Positions 23,550 through 32,782 of a stretch of 64,000 nucleotides of DNA are shown here, piece after piece. This DNA comes from Streptomyces fildesensis (GTDB lineage Bacteria; Actinomycetota; Actinomycetes; Streptomycetales; Streptomycetaceae), in assembly GCF_016107395.1 (NCBI RefSeq), contig NZ_JAAIKO010000027.1, positions 43,125 through 107,124 of the forward strand, read 5' to 3'. How positions within the stretch are numbered: the stretch's first letter is position 1; every line of letters starts with the position of its first letter. The notes under the pieces are model-generated. The model searched no databases. It was given only the letters and a program-made list of their open reading frames with translations, and had not been told where the DNA came from. Position numbers and translations under genes: made by a program.

Positions 23550-24407
23550 GTGGACATCGGACTCGGGCTGCCCACCACCGTTCCCGACAAGTCCGGGCCT
23601 GGACTGGCCGCCTGGGCGCGTGCGGCCGAGGACTCAGGTTTCACCACTCTGGGCGTGCTGGACCGGCTGGTGTATGACAACTTCGAACCGTTGATGTCGC
23701 TGGCGGTGGCGGCCGCGGTCACCACCCGCATCAAGCTGGCCAGCACCATTCTCATAGCCGGCTATCGCGGTGGGGCGGCGCTGCTCGCCAAGCAGACGGC
23801 GACCCTCGACGCGGTCTCCGGGGGGCGGTTCACGCTCGGTGTCGCCGCCGGAGGCCGTGACGACGACTACAAGGCCACCGGCGCCGACTACGCCGGTCGG
23901 GGGGCGCGGCTGGACGAACTCCTCGGTGAACTCCGCGACATCTGGAGCGGGGAGGGTCCGGGGCCCGTCATCGGTCCGCTCCCCGCCGGGCAGGGCGGTA
24001 TCCCGCTGCTGGTCGGAGGCCATTCCCGGACCGCGATGAGGCGTTCGGCGAGATTCGGCACCGGCTGGATCGCGGGCGGCAGCTCGGCCACGGCCTACGG
24101 GGAACTGGTCCGCCAGGCACAGCACGAATGGACGCTGGCCGGGCGCACCGAACGGCCCAGGATGGTCTCGCTGGTGTATGCGTGCCTCGGCCCGGACGCC
24201 GGATCGACGGCGGGCCGCTATCTGCGCGACTACTACTCGTTCATCGGCGTGAAGGCCGAACGGGCCGCCAGCGGCGTGCTCGTGGACGCGGCGCAGATCC
24301 GTGACGCGGCCCAGGCGTACGCGGAGGCCGGTTGTGACGAGCTGATCCTGCTGCCGTGCACCGCGGACTCCCAGCAGGTGAGTCTGCTCGCGAAGGCGGC
24401 CCTGTAG
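23550..24407 (+). CDS. Luciferase-like flavin/F420-dependent oxidoreductase (1)
   Basis: A 285-residue luciferase-like monooxygenase (LLM) of the F420/FMN TIM-barrel type. It starts MDIGLGLPTT (GTG at 23550), with LDRLVYDNFEPLMSLAVAA and GRFTLGVAAGGRDDDYKATG conserved. The protein at 53967 is a clear paralog with the same motifs. It begins 2 bases after the SDR stop and ends the core operon before a strong terminator. It may reduce or hydroxylate an aromatic or quinone intermediate. Confidence 0.88.
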   Translation: MDIGLGLPTTVPDKSGPGLAAWARAAEDSGFTTLGVLDRLVYDNFEPLMSLAVAAAVTTRIKLASTILIAGYRGGAALLAKQTATLDAVSGGRFTLGVAAGGRDDDYKATGADYAGRGARLDELLGELRDIWSGEGPGPVIGPLPAGQGGIPLLVGGHSRTAMRRSARFGTGWIAGGSSATAYGELVRQAQHEWTLAGRTERPRMVSLVYACLGPDAGSTAGRYLRDYYSFIGVKAERAASGVLVDAAQIRDAAQAYAEAGCDELILLPCTADSQQVSLLAKAAL

Positions 24408-24424
24408 CCCCTTTTCAGGGACTT

Positions 24425-24483
24425 CGCACACAAGATTCCGGCCCGGACTCGTACCATGAGTCCGGGCCGGGATCTTGTGTGCG
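24425..24483 (+). terminator. 26-bp-stem terminator of the core PKS operon
   Basis: Arms 24425-24450 and 24458-24483 pair with a single wobble and a 7-base loop, 17 bases after the last gene of the core operon. Confidence 0.82.
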
Positions 24484-24520
24484 TGTTGGCCTGCGGGTGG
24501 GGCCGCGGGGCGGTGGAGTG

Positions 24521-24561
24521 CCGGAGGCGCCCGTCACGTCAGGTGTGACGGGCGCCTCCGG
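24521..24561 (-). terminator. 17-bp-stem terminator of the minus-strand FAD monooxygenase
   Basis: Arms 24521-24537 and 24545-24561 are perfectly complementary with a 7-base loop, 21 bases beyond the end of the minus-strand gene at 24583. It lies back to back with the terminator of the convergent core operon. Confidence 0.8.
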
Positions 24562-24582
24562 CGGCTGTGGGACGGAGCTGTG

Positions 24583-26190
24583 TTACCCGAGGCCGGCGGC
24601 CCGGGAGAGGACCTCGGTCAGCACCTGCTGCGGGTCCGCCACCGGCCCCTGCGAGCGCCATGCGACGAACGCGTCCGGGCGGACCAGTACCGCGCCACCC
24701 GGGCCCACGCCGTACACCGAACCCCAGTCGCGCTCCTCGCCCGGTGTCAGCTCGGCGCCAGGGCCCACCAGGTGGGCCCTGAGCGGCACACCGAGCTCTG
24801 CGGCGGCCTTCACCGCGGACTCGGCCCACGCGGCGCCGGAGGCGTCCGTGAGGAGCACGTAGGAGTCCCAGAACAGGTCGATGGTGGAGAGCTTCGAACC
24901 GTTCCGCTCCACCCATAGGTGCGGCGCCCTGGTGCCGGGCTCGCCCTTCAGTTCCAGGTGCGGAGTGAGCACCGGACCGGTCTGGTCGTGAGTGATGGCC
25001 TCCGACTTGTACCGGTACCCGAGGGTGATGATGATGTCGTCCACCATCGTCGCCCGGTCCTCGTCGGTGGCGTAGCCGTGCCGGATGCGGTTGCGCACCA
25101 TGGCCTGCTCGGCCATGGCGGAGCCGACCGCGTGCCGCTCCTCGTGGTAGCTGTCCAGCAGGACGTCCCCGGCCCAGCCCTTGATGACGGCGGCCAGTTT
25201 CCACGACAGGTTGTGCGCGTCGTGGATGCCGGTGTTGGCTCCGAACCCGCCGGCAGGCGGGTGCAGATGGGCGGCGTCCCCGGCCAGGAAGATCCGTCCG
25301 GTCCTGAACCGCTCGGCGACCAGCTGGGCGCCCTGCCAGGGAACCTTGGCGACGATCTCCACGTCCATGTCGGGACGGCCGGAACCGGTCCTGACGATGT
25401 CGATGCAGCGCTCGTCGGTGAAGTCCTCGGGCTTCTCGCCCTTGTCCGGGAAGTAGATCGGGGCGGCCAGGAAGGGGTCGCAGCCGTGCAGCCGGGACAG
25501 GCCCATCAGAGTCCCGTTGACATTGGCGTAGCACAGGATGAACGGGCGGTGCTTGATCAGTGATTCCAGCTCCGGAGCCTTGAAGTAGATGCTCAGAGCG
25601 TCGAACACCGTTCCGCGGCCGCTGCGTTCCACGCCCAGCTCGGTCCGCACATGGCTGTTGGCGCCGTCCGCGCCGACCAGGTAGCCGGCCCTGATGGTGT
25701 AGCGCCGACCGGTCTCCAGCTCCTCGGCGACGGCCGTCACGCCCTCGTCGTCCTGGGTGAACTCGATCAGCTTGGTTCCGAACCTGATGTCGGCACCGAA
25801 CTCCCGGGCCTTGTCGACCAGGACCCGCTCGTAGCGGTCCTGGCCGCAGCCCATCACGCGTTCGGGGCTGACGGTGGGTCCGTCCAGTGAGGGCGACTCG
25901 AGGACGACGGCGTTGTCGATGTCGGCGAAGGTGTCGACCTGGATGATCCCGCCCTCGAAGAAGGGGTGCGAGTCTCCCATCTCCAGGGCCCGGATGTCCT
26001 TGCCGATTCCGGCGGCACGGAACAACTCCAGGGTGCGCGACTGCAGGCCGGGGGCCCGCGGCAGCGTGGAGGTCGCCGTGCGCTTTTCCAGCAGAAGAGT
26101 ACTGATCCCGTGGCGCCCGCTGAACAGGGCGGTGGACAGCCCGACCGGTCCGGCACCGACGATCAGTACTGGGATGTTCACGTCATACAT
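24583..26190 (-). CDS. FAD-dependent aromatic monooxygenase (1)
   Basis: A 535-residue class A flavin monooxygenase. Features are the FAD-binding GAGPVGLSTALFSG at about residue 10, the DG motif LVGADGANS, the second FAD motif FLAGDAAHLHPPAGGFGANTG and a C-terminal thioredoxin-like domain (from about 410), as in MtmOIV/PgaE-type enzymes. It hydroxylates or performs Baeyer-Villiger cleavage on aromatic polyketides; XanO4-type enzymes that build xanthones are of this class. The ATG at 26190 has GAGGGG 6 bases upstream. It diverges from the methyltransferase at 26402; each direction has its own candidate SARP box. Confidence 0.92.
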   Translation of the reverse strand: MYDVNIPVLIVGAGPVGLSTALFSGRHGISTLLLEKRTATSTLPRAPGLQSRTLELFRAAGIGKDIRALEMGDSHPFFEGGIIQVDTFADIDNAVVLESPSLDGPTVSPERVMGCGQDRYERVLVDKAREFGADIRFGTKLIEFTQDDEGVTAVAEELETGRRYTIRAGYLVGADGANSHVRTELGVERSGRGTVFDALSIYFKAPELESLIKHRPFILCYANVNGTLMGLSRLHGCDPFLAAPIYFPDKGEKPEDFTDERCIDIVRTGSGRPDMDVEIVAKVPWQGAQLVAERFRTGRIFLAGDAAHLHPPAGGFGANTGIHDAHNLSWKLAAVIKGWAGDVLLDSYHEERHAVGSAMAEQAMVRNRIRHGYATDEDRATMVDDIIITLGYRYKSEAITHDQTGPVLTPHLELKGEPGTRAPHLWVERNGSKLSTIDLFWDSYVLLTDASGAAWAESAVKAAAELGVPLRAHLVGPGAELTPGEERDWGSVYGVGPGGAVLVRPDAFVAWRSQGPVADPQQVLTEVLSRAAGLG

Positions 26191-26244
26191 GCGTATCCCC
26201 TCAGGAACACTGCCATGCGGACTGTCCGCGGCACAGGTAAGGGG

Positions 26245-26262
26245 TACTGACCGGTGCTCAAG
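26245..26262 (-). promoter_or_regulatory. Candidate SARP box for the minus-strand FAD monooxygenase
   Basis: On the minus strand the site reads CTTGAGC-N4-GTCAGTA, two heptamers with an 11-bp period, the second with one departure from consensus. It lies about 55 bases upstream of the start at 26190. Confidence 0.4.
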
Positions 26263-26303
26263 GATGCCTGGCCTCCCGGTCGGGTCCGTTGGCCCGCCTG
26301 CGG

Positions 26304-26321
26304 TTCGAGGCGTGTTCGAGG
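26304..26321 (+). promoter_or_regulatory. Candidate SARP box upstream of the methyltransferase at 26402
   Basis: TTCGAGG-N4-TTCGAGG is an exact heptamer repeat with an 11-bp period, 81 bases before the ATG. It shares the 211-base divergent region with the minus-strand box at 26245. Confidence 0.6.
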
Positions 26322-26401
26322 TCAGCTCCACGGCCGGCTGCGAGCGTCACGACGATGACACCGGCGCCTGGTGGCCAGGCGTCCAGGAAGGAGTCCGCCC
26401 G

Positions 26402-27421
26402 ATGACGACCATCCCCCCGGACGTCAGTACGGCCGCCGGGATCCTCCGGCTCGGCAACGCGTTCTGCGATGCCAAGGCCCTGCTGACCGCCGTGGAACTC
26501 GATCTGTTCACGCAACTGCAGGAGGCCCCGTCCGGCGGGGCGACCGCCGAGGAGATCAAGGGGCTGCTGTCACTGCACGGCCGGGGCCTCAGCGACTTTC
26601 TCGATCTGCTGGTGGCCCTGAAGGTGCTGCAGCGCACCGACGGCGTCTACCGCAACGCGCCGGGTACGGCCAAGCACCTGGTCCGCACCGGGGACGCCTA
26701 TGTGGGTGGCTTCCTGCTGCGGTCCAGCCGCAACCTCTACCCGGCCTGGGGTCGGCTGGAGGAGGCGCTGCGCACCGGCAAGCAGCAGTCGGGCAGCCAC
26801 TACGACGAAGTCACGCAGAACCCCGCGATCCTGCGCCAGTTCATCGGCAGCATGGATGCCTTCACCAACGTTCTCGGTGCCCAGCTGATCGAGGCGTTCG
26901 ACTGGTCCGGATTCACGTCCGTACTGGACGTCGGTGGCGCCCGGGGCAATCTGTGCTCCCAGATCGTCAAGGCCCAGCCGCATCTGGCCGGGCATGTCTT
27001 CGATCTTCCGGAGATGGCGCCCTTCGCGAAGGAACTCGCGGAGGAACTCGGCATCCCCGGCAAGGTGGAGTTCCACGGCGGCAGCTTCTTCAGCGACCCG
27101 CTGCCGCAGGCTGAGATCGTGGTCATGGGCCATGTCCTGCACGACTGGGACCCCAGCCAGCGCAGCTACCTCATCCACAAGGCGTACGACGCTGTACTGC
27201 CCGGTGGAACGCTGCTCGTCTACGACCGGATGCTCGACGACGAGCCGGAGCACGCCGAGAACCTGGTGATCAGCCTCGACATGCTGCTGGTCACCGACGG
27301 CGGTTCCGAATACCCGGCCGCGGAGATCGTCGGATACGCGGAGCACGCCGGCTTCGCCGGCACCGAGGTCAAGCTGCTCGGCGACTACGACACGCTCGTT
27401 GTCGCCCGTAAGGCCGCCTGA
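26402..27421 (+). CDS. SAM-dependent O-methyltransferase (1)
   Basis: A 339-residue class I methyltransferase with a helical dimerisation domain (about 1-150; LGNAFCDAKALLTAVELDLF) and a Rossmann domain with the SAM loop VLDVGGARGNL, then GHVLHDWDPSQR. Family: small-molecule O-methyltransferases (TcmN-C/DnrK/CrtF-like). It is a close paralog of the enzyme at 35692, which shares LLTAVRLDLF, the SAM loop and the DWDP motif. It stands alone between a SARP box and a strong terminator. Confidence 0.92.
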   Translation: MTTIPPDVSTAAGILRLGNAFCDAKALLTAVELDLFTQLQEAPSGGATAEEIKGLLSLHGRGLSDFLDLLVALKVLQRTDGVYRNAPGTAKHLVRTGDAYVGGFLLRSSRNLYPAWGRLEEALRTGKQQSGSHYDEVTQNPAILRQFIGSMDAFTNVLGAQLIEAFDWSGFTSVLDVGGARGNLCSQIVKAQPHLAGHVFDLPEMAPFAKELAEELGIPGKVEFHGGSFFSDPLPQAEIVVMGHVLHDWDPSQRSYLIHKAYDAVLPGGTLLVYDRMLDDEPEHAENLVISLDMLLVTDGGSEYPAAEIVGYAEHAGFAGTEVKLLGDYDTLVVARKAA

Positions 27422-27433
27422 GCACCGCCACTG

Positions 27434-27494
27434 CCGTACACAGCACTCCGCCCCCGGTCCTGGAAGAGGACCGGGGGCGGAGTGCTGTGTACGG
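27434..27494. terminator. 28-bp-stem bidirectional terminator
   Basis: Arms 27434-27461 and 27467-27494 are perfect complements with a 5-base loop. It separates the convergent methyltransferase (ending 27421) and MMPL (ending 27502) genes. Confidence 0.88.
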
Positions 27495-27501
27495 GGCTGT
27501 G

Positions 27502-29619
27502 TCAGCTCGCCGGCTCGGGCTCCGGCTGCTTGTCCGCGACCCCGGCGCGGGACCGCGGGATCTGCGTGCCGAACACGCGGCGGGACGGCCACCAGGTGCG
27601 GTCGTCCAGCTGCAGCGCGAGCGCCGGAACCAGCAGGGACCGGACCACGATGGTGTCGAGCAGCACGCCGAACGCGACGATGAACGCCTGCTCGGCCATC
27701 GACACCATCGGCAGGACCGCCAGCGCCGCGAAGGTCGCGGCCAGCACCACGCCGGCCGAGGTGATGACCCCGCCGGTGCGCTGCAGCGCGGTGAGCGTGC
27801 CGGCCCTGGTGCCGTGCGCCAGCGACTCCTCCCTCACCCGGTGCATGAGGAAGATGTTGTAGTCCACGCCGAATGCCACCAGGAACACGAAGCCCATCAA
27901 CGGGACCGACGGGTCGGCGTTGGCGAAGTGGAAGACGTGATTGAACACCAGTGCGGAGATTCCCATGGTGGCCGCGTACGACAGCACCACGGTGCCGATG
28001 AGCAGCAGCGGCGCCACCAGCGCCCGCAGTAGCAGCGCCAGCACGATCAGAATCGCCACCAGCACCAGCGGAACCACGACCTTGAGGTCCCGGATTCCAC
28101 CGGCCCGGGTGTCGATGGAGATGGCGGTGAAGCCGCCGACCTTGGCATCCGCGTCCGGAACCGCGTGCACCGCGACCCGGATCTGCTTGACGGTGTCCAC
28201 GGCCGCCGGTCCGTCGGGTGTGGCGGCGAGCACCGCGTCGACCTCGGCCAGCCCGTTGACCACCTTGTTCAGCCGGGTGACGGAGGTGACACCGCTCACC
28301 TTGCTCGTGGCCGCGACGACCTGGTCCGCCGTGGCGGCCTTGGTGATGATGGACACCGGCGTGCCCGAGCCGCCCGCGAAGTGGGCGCCGAGGATCTTCT
28401 GGCCGGTCGAGGAGTCGGTCGTCTTGGTGAAGCTGTCGGTGATGGCGATCCCGGACGCCTTGAACTGCGGGACGAAGCAGGCAGCGAGCAGCAGCACGAC
28501 GCCCGCGGTGAGCCAGACCCTCCTGGGCTTGCGGCCGACCAGGCCCGCGACCCGGCCCCACAGACCACTACCGGTGCGCTCGGCGGTACCGAAGGCGGGC
28601 CGGAACGGCCAGAAGACGCCACGGCCGGCGAGGGCCAGGACGGCGGGGATGAAGGTCAGTGCGGCCAGCATGGAGGCCGCGACGCCGATCGCGGCGACCG
28701 GTCCCATGCTGCGGTTGCTGTTGAGGTTGCTGAAGAGCAGGCACAGGGTGCCCAGGATGACGGTACCGCCCGAGGCGAGCACCGGCTTGAGGATCGCTCG
28801 CCAGGCGGTGCCCAGGGCCTCGTACTTGTTCTGGGTGCGGCGCAGTTCCTCCTGGTAGCGGGCGATGAGCAGCAGCGAGTAGTCGGTGGTCGCGCCGACC
28901 ACCAGCACTGACAGCACGCCCTGGCTCTGGCCGGTGAAGGTGATCGAGCCGTGCTTGGCGAGCCCGTAGACCACGGCCCCGGCCACGCCGCTGGCGCACA
29001 TGACTCCGAGCAGGACCAGGAACGGCAGCGTGGGACTGCGGTAGACCAGCAGCAGGACCAGGATCACCAGTCCGACGGCGACCAGCAGCAGCTGCCCGTC
29101 GATATTGCTGAACGCCCCGGCGAAGTCGGCGAACATCCCGCCGAGTCCGGTGACATGCCCGGCCAGCCCCGGGTGCTGCGACGCGTTCGCCCGCAGCACC
29201 TTGACCGCGTCGCTGACCGGCTTGGCCTGGTTGACGAGCGGAACGGTGAACTGCAGGGCGCGGCCGTCCTTCGACACGCTCACCGGGCTCACGGGGCCGC
29301 GCAGGCCGGCCAGCTTTCCCGCGGCGGCGGCGTCGGACCGTACGGCGGCCTGGTCGGCGGAGGTGACACCGGACGCCCGTTCGTAGACCACTACGGCGGG
29401 GTAGGTCTTGTTGTCGGAGAACGTGGACTGCAACTGGTCGGCGTGTACTGACTCGGCCTTGGCGGGCAGGTACGCCGCGCCGTCGTTCGTGGCCACATCG
29501 CCCAGTTTCTGACTGAACGAGCCGGTCGCACCGCTCACCAGGAGCCATCCGAGGATGAGCAACAGCGGCACCAGCCACCGCAGCCGGCGACCTGACGCCT
29601 CCGTGCGCCTAGGGGTCAT
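27502..29619 (-). CDS. MMPL/RND-family exporter
   Basis: A 705-residue membrane transporter with the MMPL layout: a first helix, a periplasmic-type domain (about 40-170), five helices, a second large extracytoplasmic domain (about 370-490) and five or six further helices. Motifs such as VVGATTDYSLLLIARYQEELR and FGVDYNIFLMHRVREES carry the acidic residues used for proton coupling. Such pumps export antibiotics or lipids. Start at 29619 with GGAGG 9 bases upstream. It lies divergent to the halogenase and likely exports the product or gives self-resistance. Confidence 0.92.
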   Translation of the reverse strand: MTPRRTEASGRRLRWLVPLLLILGWLLVSGATGSFSQKLGDVATNDGAAYLPAKAESVHADQLQSTFSDNKTYPAVVVYERASGVTSADQAAVRSDAAAAGKLAGLRGPVSPVSVSKDGRALQFTVPLVNQAKPVSDAVKVLRANASQHPGLAGHVTGLGGMFADFAGAFSNIDGQLLLVAVGLVILVLLLVYRSPTLPFLVLLGVMCASGVAGAVVYGLAKHGSITFTGQSQGVLSVLVVGATTDYSLLLIARYQEELRRTQNKYEALGTAWRAILKPVLASGGTVILGTLCLLFSNLNSNRSMGPVAAIGVAASMLAALTFIPAVLALAGRGVFWPFRPAFGTAERTGSGLWGRVAGLVGRKPRRVWLTAGVVLLLAACFVPQFKASGIAITDSFTKTTDSSTGQKILGAHFAGGSGTPVSIITKAATADQVVAATSKVSGVTSVTRLNKVVNGLAEVDAVLAATPDGPAAVDTVKQIRVAVHAVPDADAKVGGFTAISIDTRAGGIRDLKVVVPLVLVAILIVLALLLRALVAPLLLIGTVVLSYAATMGISALVFNHVFHFANADPSVPLMGFVFLVAFGVDYNIFLMHRVREESLAHGTRAGTLTALQRTGGVITSAGVVLAATFAALAVLPMVSMAEQAFIVAFGVLLDTIVVRSLLVPALALQLDDRTWWPSRRVFGTQIPRSRAGVADKQPEPEPAS

Positions 29620-29687
29620 GGTGGGGTTCCTCCGTACATTCGGTGACACATCGCGTGATGCGGGGGTGCTCATGGTCCCGCTCGGGG

Positions 29688-29721
29688 CTTGAGCGCAGGT
29701 CGAGCGACCGGCGCGTACAAT
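29688..29721 (+). promoter_or_regulatory. SARP box plus -10 element of the halogenase promoter
   Basis: CTTGAGC-N4-GTCGAGC (29688-29705) is an 11-bp-period heptamer pair, followed 10 bases later by TACAAT (29716-29721), a good -10 element. No -35 is visible, as expected for a SARP-dependent promoter. It is the best example in the window. The halogenase starts at 29892. Confidence 0.65.
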
Positions 29722-29891
29722 TTCGGCCCCTGTTGGCCTGAAGCGGGCCTGTATCGGGGGAGTCCCGCCCGCTGGCCCGGCCGGTGACCGGCCCTTTCGA
29801 GCACCCGTCCAGCGGACCTCCACCCGGTGGGGACACGGTGTGCCGATCGCGTGCCCTCACTACCTGAAGTTGCATTCGTCGGAGGATGGAG

Positions 29892-31289
29892 ATGTCCATG
29901 CGTGAGTCGACCCAGATCCTCGTAGTGGGAGGCGGACCCGCGGGAGCCACCGCGGCCGGCCTGTTGGCGAAGGAGGGATTCGAAGTCACGCTGCTGGAGC
30001 GGGAGCGCTTCCCGCGCTATCACATCGGCGAGTCGATCCTGCCGTCCTGCCGGCCGATCCTGGAGCTGCTCGGCGTATGGGACAAGGTGGAACGCCACGG
30101 CTTCCAGCCCAAGGGAGGCGCCTACTTCTTCTGGGGGGACGAGGAGTGGGAGGTCCGCTTCAGCGCCATGGGCGATGACAACCCCAGTGCCTGGCAGGTC
30201 GTCAGGTCCGAGTTCGACGAGATCCTCCTGGACCATGCCCGCGAGCTGGGCGTCGAGGTCGTCGAGGGCATCTCCGTCAAGGAGCTGGAATTCGACGGGG
30301 ACCGTCCGGTGGCCGCGCTGTGGGCCGAGACCAAGGACGCCGCCAGTAAGGGCCGCATCGCCTTCGACTACATCGTCGACGCCTCCGGCCGCAACGGTGT
30401 CATCGCCACCAAGCACCTGAAGAACCGCAAGCTCCACGAGGTCTTCCGCAACGTCGCGGCCTGGACGTACTGGAAGGGCGCCAAGCCGCTGCCCAAGGGC
30501 CCCGCGGGCGCCATCGGGGTGGCCTCGACGGCCGAGGGCTGGTTCTGGGTGATCCCGCTGCACGACGGCACCACCAGCATCGGGCTGGTCACCGGCAGGG
30601 ACAGGTTCAACGCGCAGCGCGCCGAACTGGGCAGCATCCAGGCCGTCTACGACCAGTCGGTCGAGCAGTCGGCCATCATTCAGGAGCTGATCGCCGGCGC
30701 GGAGCGGGTCGCCGACTTCAAGGTCGAGCAGGACTACTCCTACGCCGCGGAGTCCTTCGGCGGCCCCGGCTTCCTGCTCAGCGGCGACGCCGCCTGCTTC
30801 CTGGACCCGCTGCTGTCCACCGGCGTCCACCTCGCCACCTACAGCGCCATGCTGGCCGCCGCCTCCATCTCCAGCGTGCTGCGCGGAGAGGTGACGGAGG
30901 AGCAGGCCTGGGAGTTCTACGGGACGGTCTACCGCCACGCCTACGAGCGACTGCTGGTCCTGGTGTCCGTCTTCTACGAGAGCTACCGCGGCAAGGACTA
31001 CCACTTCTACAACGCGCAGCGGCTCACCGAGCAGCAGCGCGACGGGCTCAACATCCAGGATGCCTTCGACCGGATCATCACCGGCATCGCCGACCTTGAG
31101 GACGCCCAGGACGTCTACGCCAAGGTGCAGCAGCACCTCACCGGCGCGGAGAGCGGCGACCCCATCCCGTTGAACAACCTCAACCGGGTGCACGAGCAGA
31201 AGGCGGCGCCGATGACCGAGGAGAGCGCAGTGAGGGGGCTGTATCTCTCCTTCTTCCCCAAGCTCGGTCTGCGGCGGGCCGGCGAGTGA
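29892..31289 (+). CDS. FAD-dependent halogenase
   Basis: A 465-residue flavin-dependent halogenase. The FAD motif GGGPAGA is at about 14-20, RYHIGESILPS at about 42-52 fits the phenol/carrier-bound class, and the diagnostic WxWxIP motif is present as WFWVIP (217-222). It ends with a long helical C-terminus. FADH2 and chloride are used to make HOCl that chlorinates an electron-rich ring via an active-site Lys. XanH in the xantholipin pathway is an enzyme of this kind. The ATG at 29892 is 6 bases after GGAGG; ATG 29886 is too close. A separate flavin reductase is not seen and may be supplied by the host. Confidence 0.92.
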   Translation: MSMRESTQILVVGGGPAGATAAGLLAKEGFEVTLLERERFPRYHIGESILPSCRPILELLGVWDKVERHGFQPKGGAYFFWGDEEWEVRFSAMGDDNPSAWQVVRSEFDEILLDHARELGVEVVEGISVKELEFDGDRPVAALWAETKDAASKGRIAFDYIVDASGRNGVIATKHLKNRKLHEVFRNVAAWTYWKGAKPLPKGPAGAIGVASTAEGWFWVIPLHDGTTSIGLVTGRDRFNAQRAELGSIQAVYDQSVEQSAIIQELIAGAERVADFKVEQDYSYAAESFGGPGFLLSGDAACFLDPLLSTGVHLATYSAMLAAASISSVLRGEVTEEQAWEFYGTVYRHAYERLLVLVSVFYESYRGKDYHFYNAQRLTEQQRDGLNIQDAFDRIITGIADLEDAQDVYAKVQQHLTGAESGDPIPLNNLNRVHEQKAAPMTEESAVRGLYLSFFPKLGLRRAGE

Positions 31290-31405
31290 GCGCGGTGTGG
31301 GCGGCGTCCTGACACTGGTTGTCCGTGAAGGACCCGGGAACGGCCCAGCGGCCGGGGGCGGGAGCCGAGGCTCCCGCCCACAGCCGTTCGCCGTGCACAC
31401 TCGGC

Positions 31406-31440
31406 AGCACGGCACGGCACGGCACGGCACAGCACGGCAG
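31406..31440 (+). repeat. GGCAC pentamer tandem repeat
   Basis: About seven units of the pentamer GGCAC (four exact units at 31411-31430, flanking units with single changes). It sits in the gap between the convergent halogenase and antiporter genes and runs into the left arm of the terminator hairpin. Confidence 0.7.
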
Positions 31441-31477
31441 CGGGCGGAAGGGGAGTTCCCCCTCCGCCCGCTGCCGT
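31434..31477. terminator. Terminator between halogenase and antiporter genes
   Basis: Arms 31434-31448 and 31463-31477 pair perfectly, with further G/C pairing inside the loop. It lies between the convergent ends at 31289 and 31490 and could stop both transcripts. Confidence 0.75.
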
Positions 31478-31489
31478 GTGGCCCGACTT

Positions 31490-32782
31490 CTAGGCCGAGT
31501 GCGCGACGCGCTCGGCTTCCCGCTCGGATTCCAGGTTCGGTTCCACCACCACCAGTGATGCCGGCAGGGTGTCGCGTTCGATCTGCTCGGTCGGGTAGAT
31601 CAGCCGCAGGATCGGTCCTGCCATGAAGGTAGTGACCATGGCCATCACGACCATCAGCGAGTACAGCCCCTTGTCGAGGACGCCGAGCTGCACGCCCACG
31701 GTGAGGATGACCAGCTCCGTCAGCCCGCGGGTGTTCATCAAGGTGGCCAGTACGCCGGAGTGCCGGGTGGAGACGCCCTGCAGCTTCGCCCCGGTGAAGG
31801 CTCCGATGAACTTGCCGGAGATGGCCACCAGCAGGATCAGTCCGAGCTCGCCCAGATCGCGCGTGCTCAGGTGCGACAGGTCGACCTTCAGCCCGGCGGT
31901 GACGAAGAAGACCGGGAGCAGGAAGACCATGCCGACGTTCTCGAAGCTGTTCAGCAGTCCTTCGCGGACGACCTGCGGGCCGCCGCGCGGCATGACGAGT
32001 CCGAAGAGGAAGGCGCCGAAGATGAAGTGCACGCCCATCCACTCGGTGGCCCAGCAGGACAGCATCAGCCCGATCAGCACCGGGGTCAGCACCTGCGGCG
32101 AGAGCCGGCCGGACGTCGAGTGCGTGGCGAACAGCCGCCGGAACAGTGGTCGGACCACGCCGATCATCAGGGCCAGATAGACCGGTGCGAGCAGGGTGTG
32201 CCACTGCCCGGTACCGCTGGCGATGGTGGTCACCACCGCCAGCAGCGACCAGGCCAGCAGGTCGTCGACGGCCGCGCAGGCCAGCGCCAGGCTGCCGACG
32301 GGTGTGCGCTGCATTCCGCGGTCCGTCAGGATCCGTGCGAGCACCGGAAAGGCGGTCACCGACATCGCCGCTCCGAAGAAGAGGACGAAACCGGCGGTGC
32401 TGTGGGCCGGGTGACGGTGGCTCAGGTGCAGTGCCAGTACCACCCCGAGGCCGAACGGCAGCAGGATCGAGCTGAGTGACACCGCGGCGGCGATCCGGCC
32501 GCGGCCGCGCACCAGGGAGTGTTCGAGCTCGAAGCCGATGACGAACATGAAGAGGATCAGCCCGAGGTTGGCCAGTGCCGAGAGGAACGGACCGACCGAG
32601 GCAGGGAAGAGGTGCCGGGCGACAGCGCCGTTGAAGAGCGTGGGGCCGAGCAGTATCCCGCCCAGGATCTCACCCAGCACGGGAGGTTGGCCGATGGCCT
32701 TCGCGCCGGCGCCCAACAGTCGGGCTAATAGCAGGATTACGGCGATTCCCAAGAACAGTGTGGCAGCCTGACTTCCTGTCAT
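31490..32782 (-). CDS. Cation/proton antiporter (CPA2 type)
   Basis: A 430-residue membrane protein with about 12 hydrophobic helices. The pattern FMFVIGFELEHSLV, CAAVDDLLAWSLLAVV and FGAFLFGLVMPRGG fits the CPA2 (KefB/GerN-type) family, with the conserved Asp pair in VDDLLAW taking part in proton exchange. Antiporters of this type occur in several aromatic polyketide clusters, where they are proposed to aid export or ion tolerance. Codon 19 is TTA (32726-32728), making it bldA dependent. It stands alone on the minus strand. The upstream region contains one CTTGAGG half site but no convincing SARP pair. Confidence 0.9.
   Translation of the reverse strand: MTGSQAATLFLGIAVILLLARLLGAGAKAIGQPPVLGEILGGILLGPTLFNGAVARHLFPASVGPFLSALANLGLILFMFVIGFELEHSLVRGRGRIAAAVSLSSILLPFGLGVVLALHLSHRHPAHSTAGFVLFFGAAMSVTAFPVLARILTDRGMQRTPVGSLALACAAVDDLLAWSLLAVVTTIASGTGQWHTLLAPVYLALMIGVVRPLFRRLFATHSTSGRLSPQVLTPVLIGLMLSCWATEWMGVHFIFGAFLFGLVMPRGGPQVVREGLLNSFENVGMVFLLPVFFVTAGLKVDLSHLSTRDLGELGLILLVAISGKFIGAFTGAKLQGVSTRHSGVLATLMNTRGLTELVILTVGVQLGVLDKGLYSLMVVMAMVTTFMAGPILRLIYPTEQIERDTLPASLVVVEPNLESEREAERVAHSA

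Noticed and set aside
29892..31289. Geranylgeranyl reductase-like call for the FAD protein
   Set aside because: The WxWxIP motif and the IGESILPS segment identify a flavin-dependent halogenase.
31406..31440. CRISPR-like repeat array
   Set aside because: The unit is only 5 bases with no spacers; it is a simple tandem repeat.
29670..32204. 844-codon minus-strand frame opposite the halogenase
   Set aside because: It is the complement of a well-supported halogenase gene and has no domain; an artefact of high GC.
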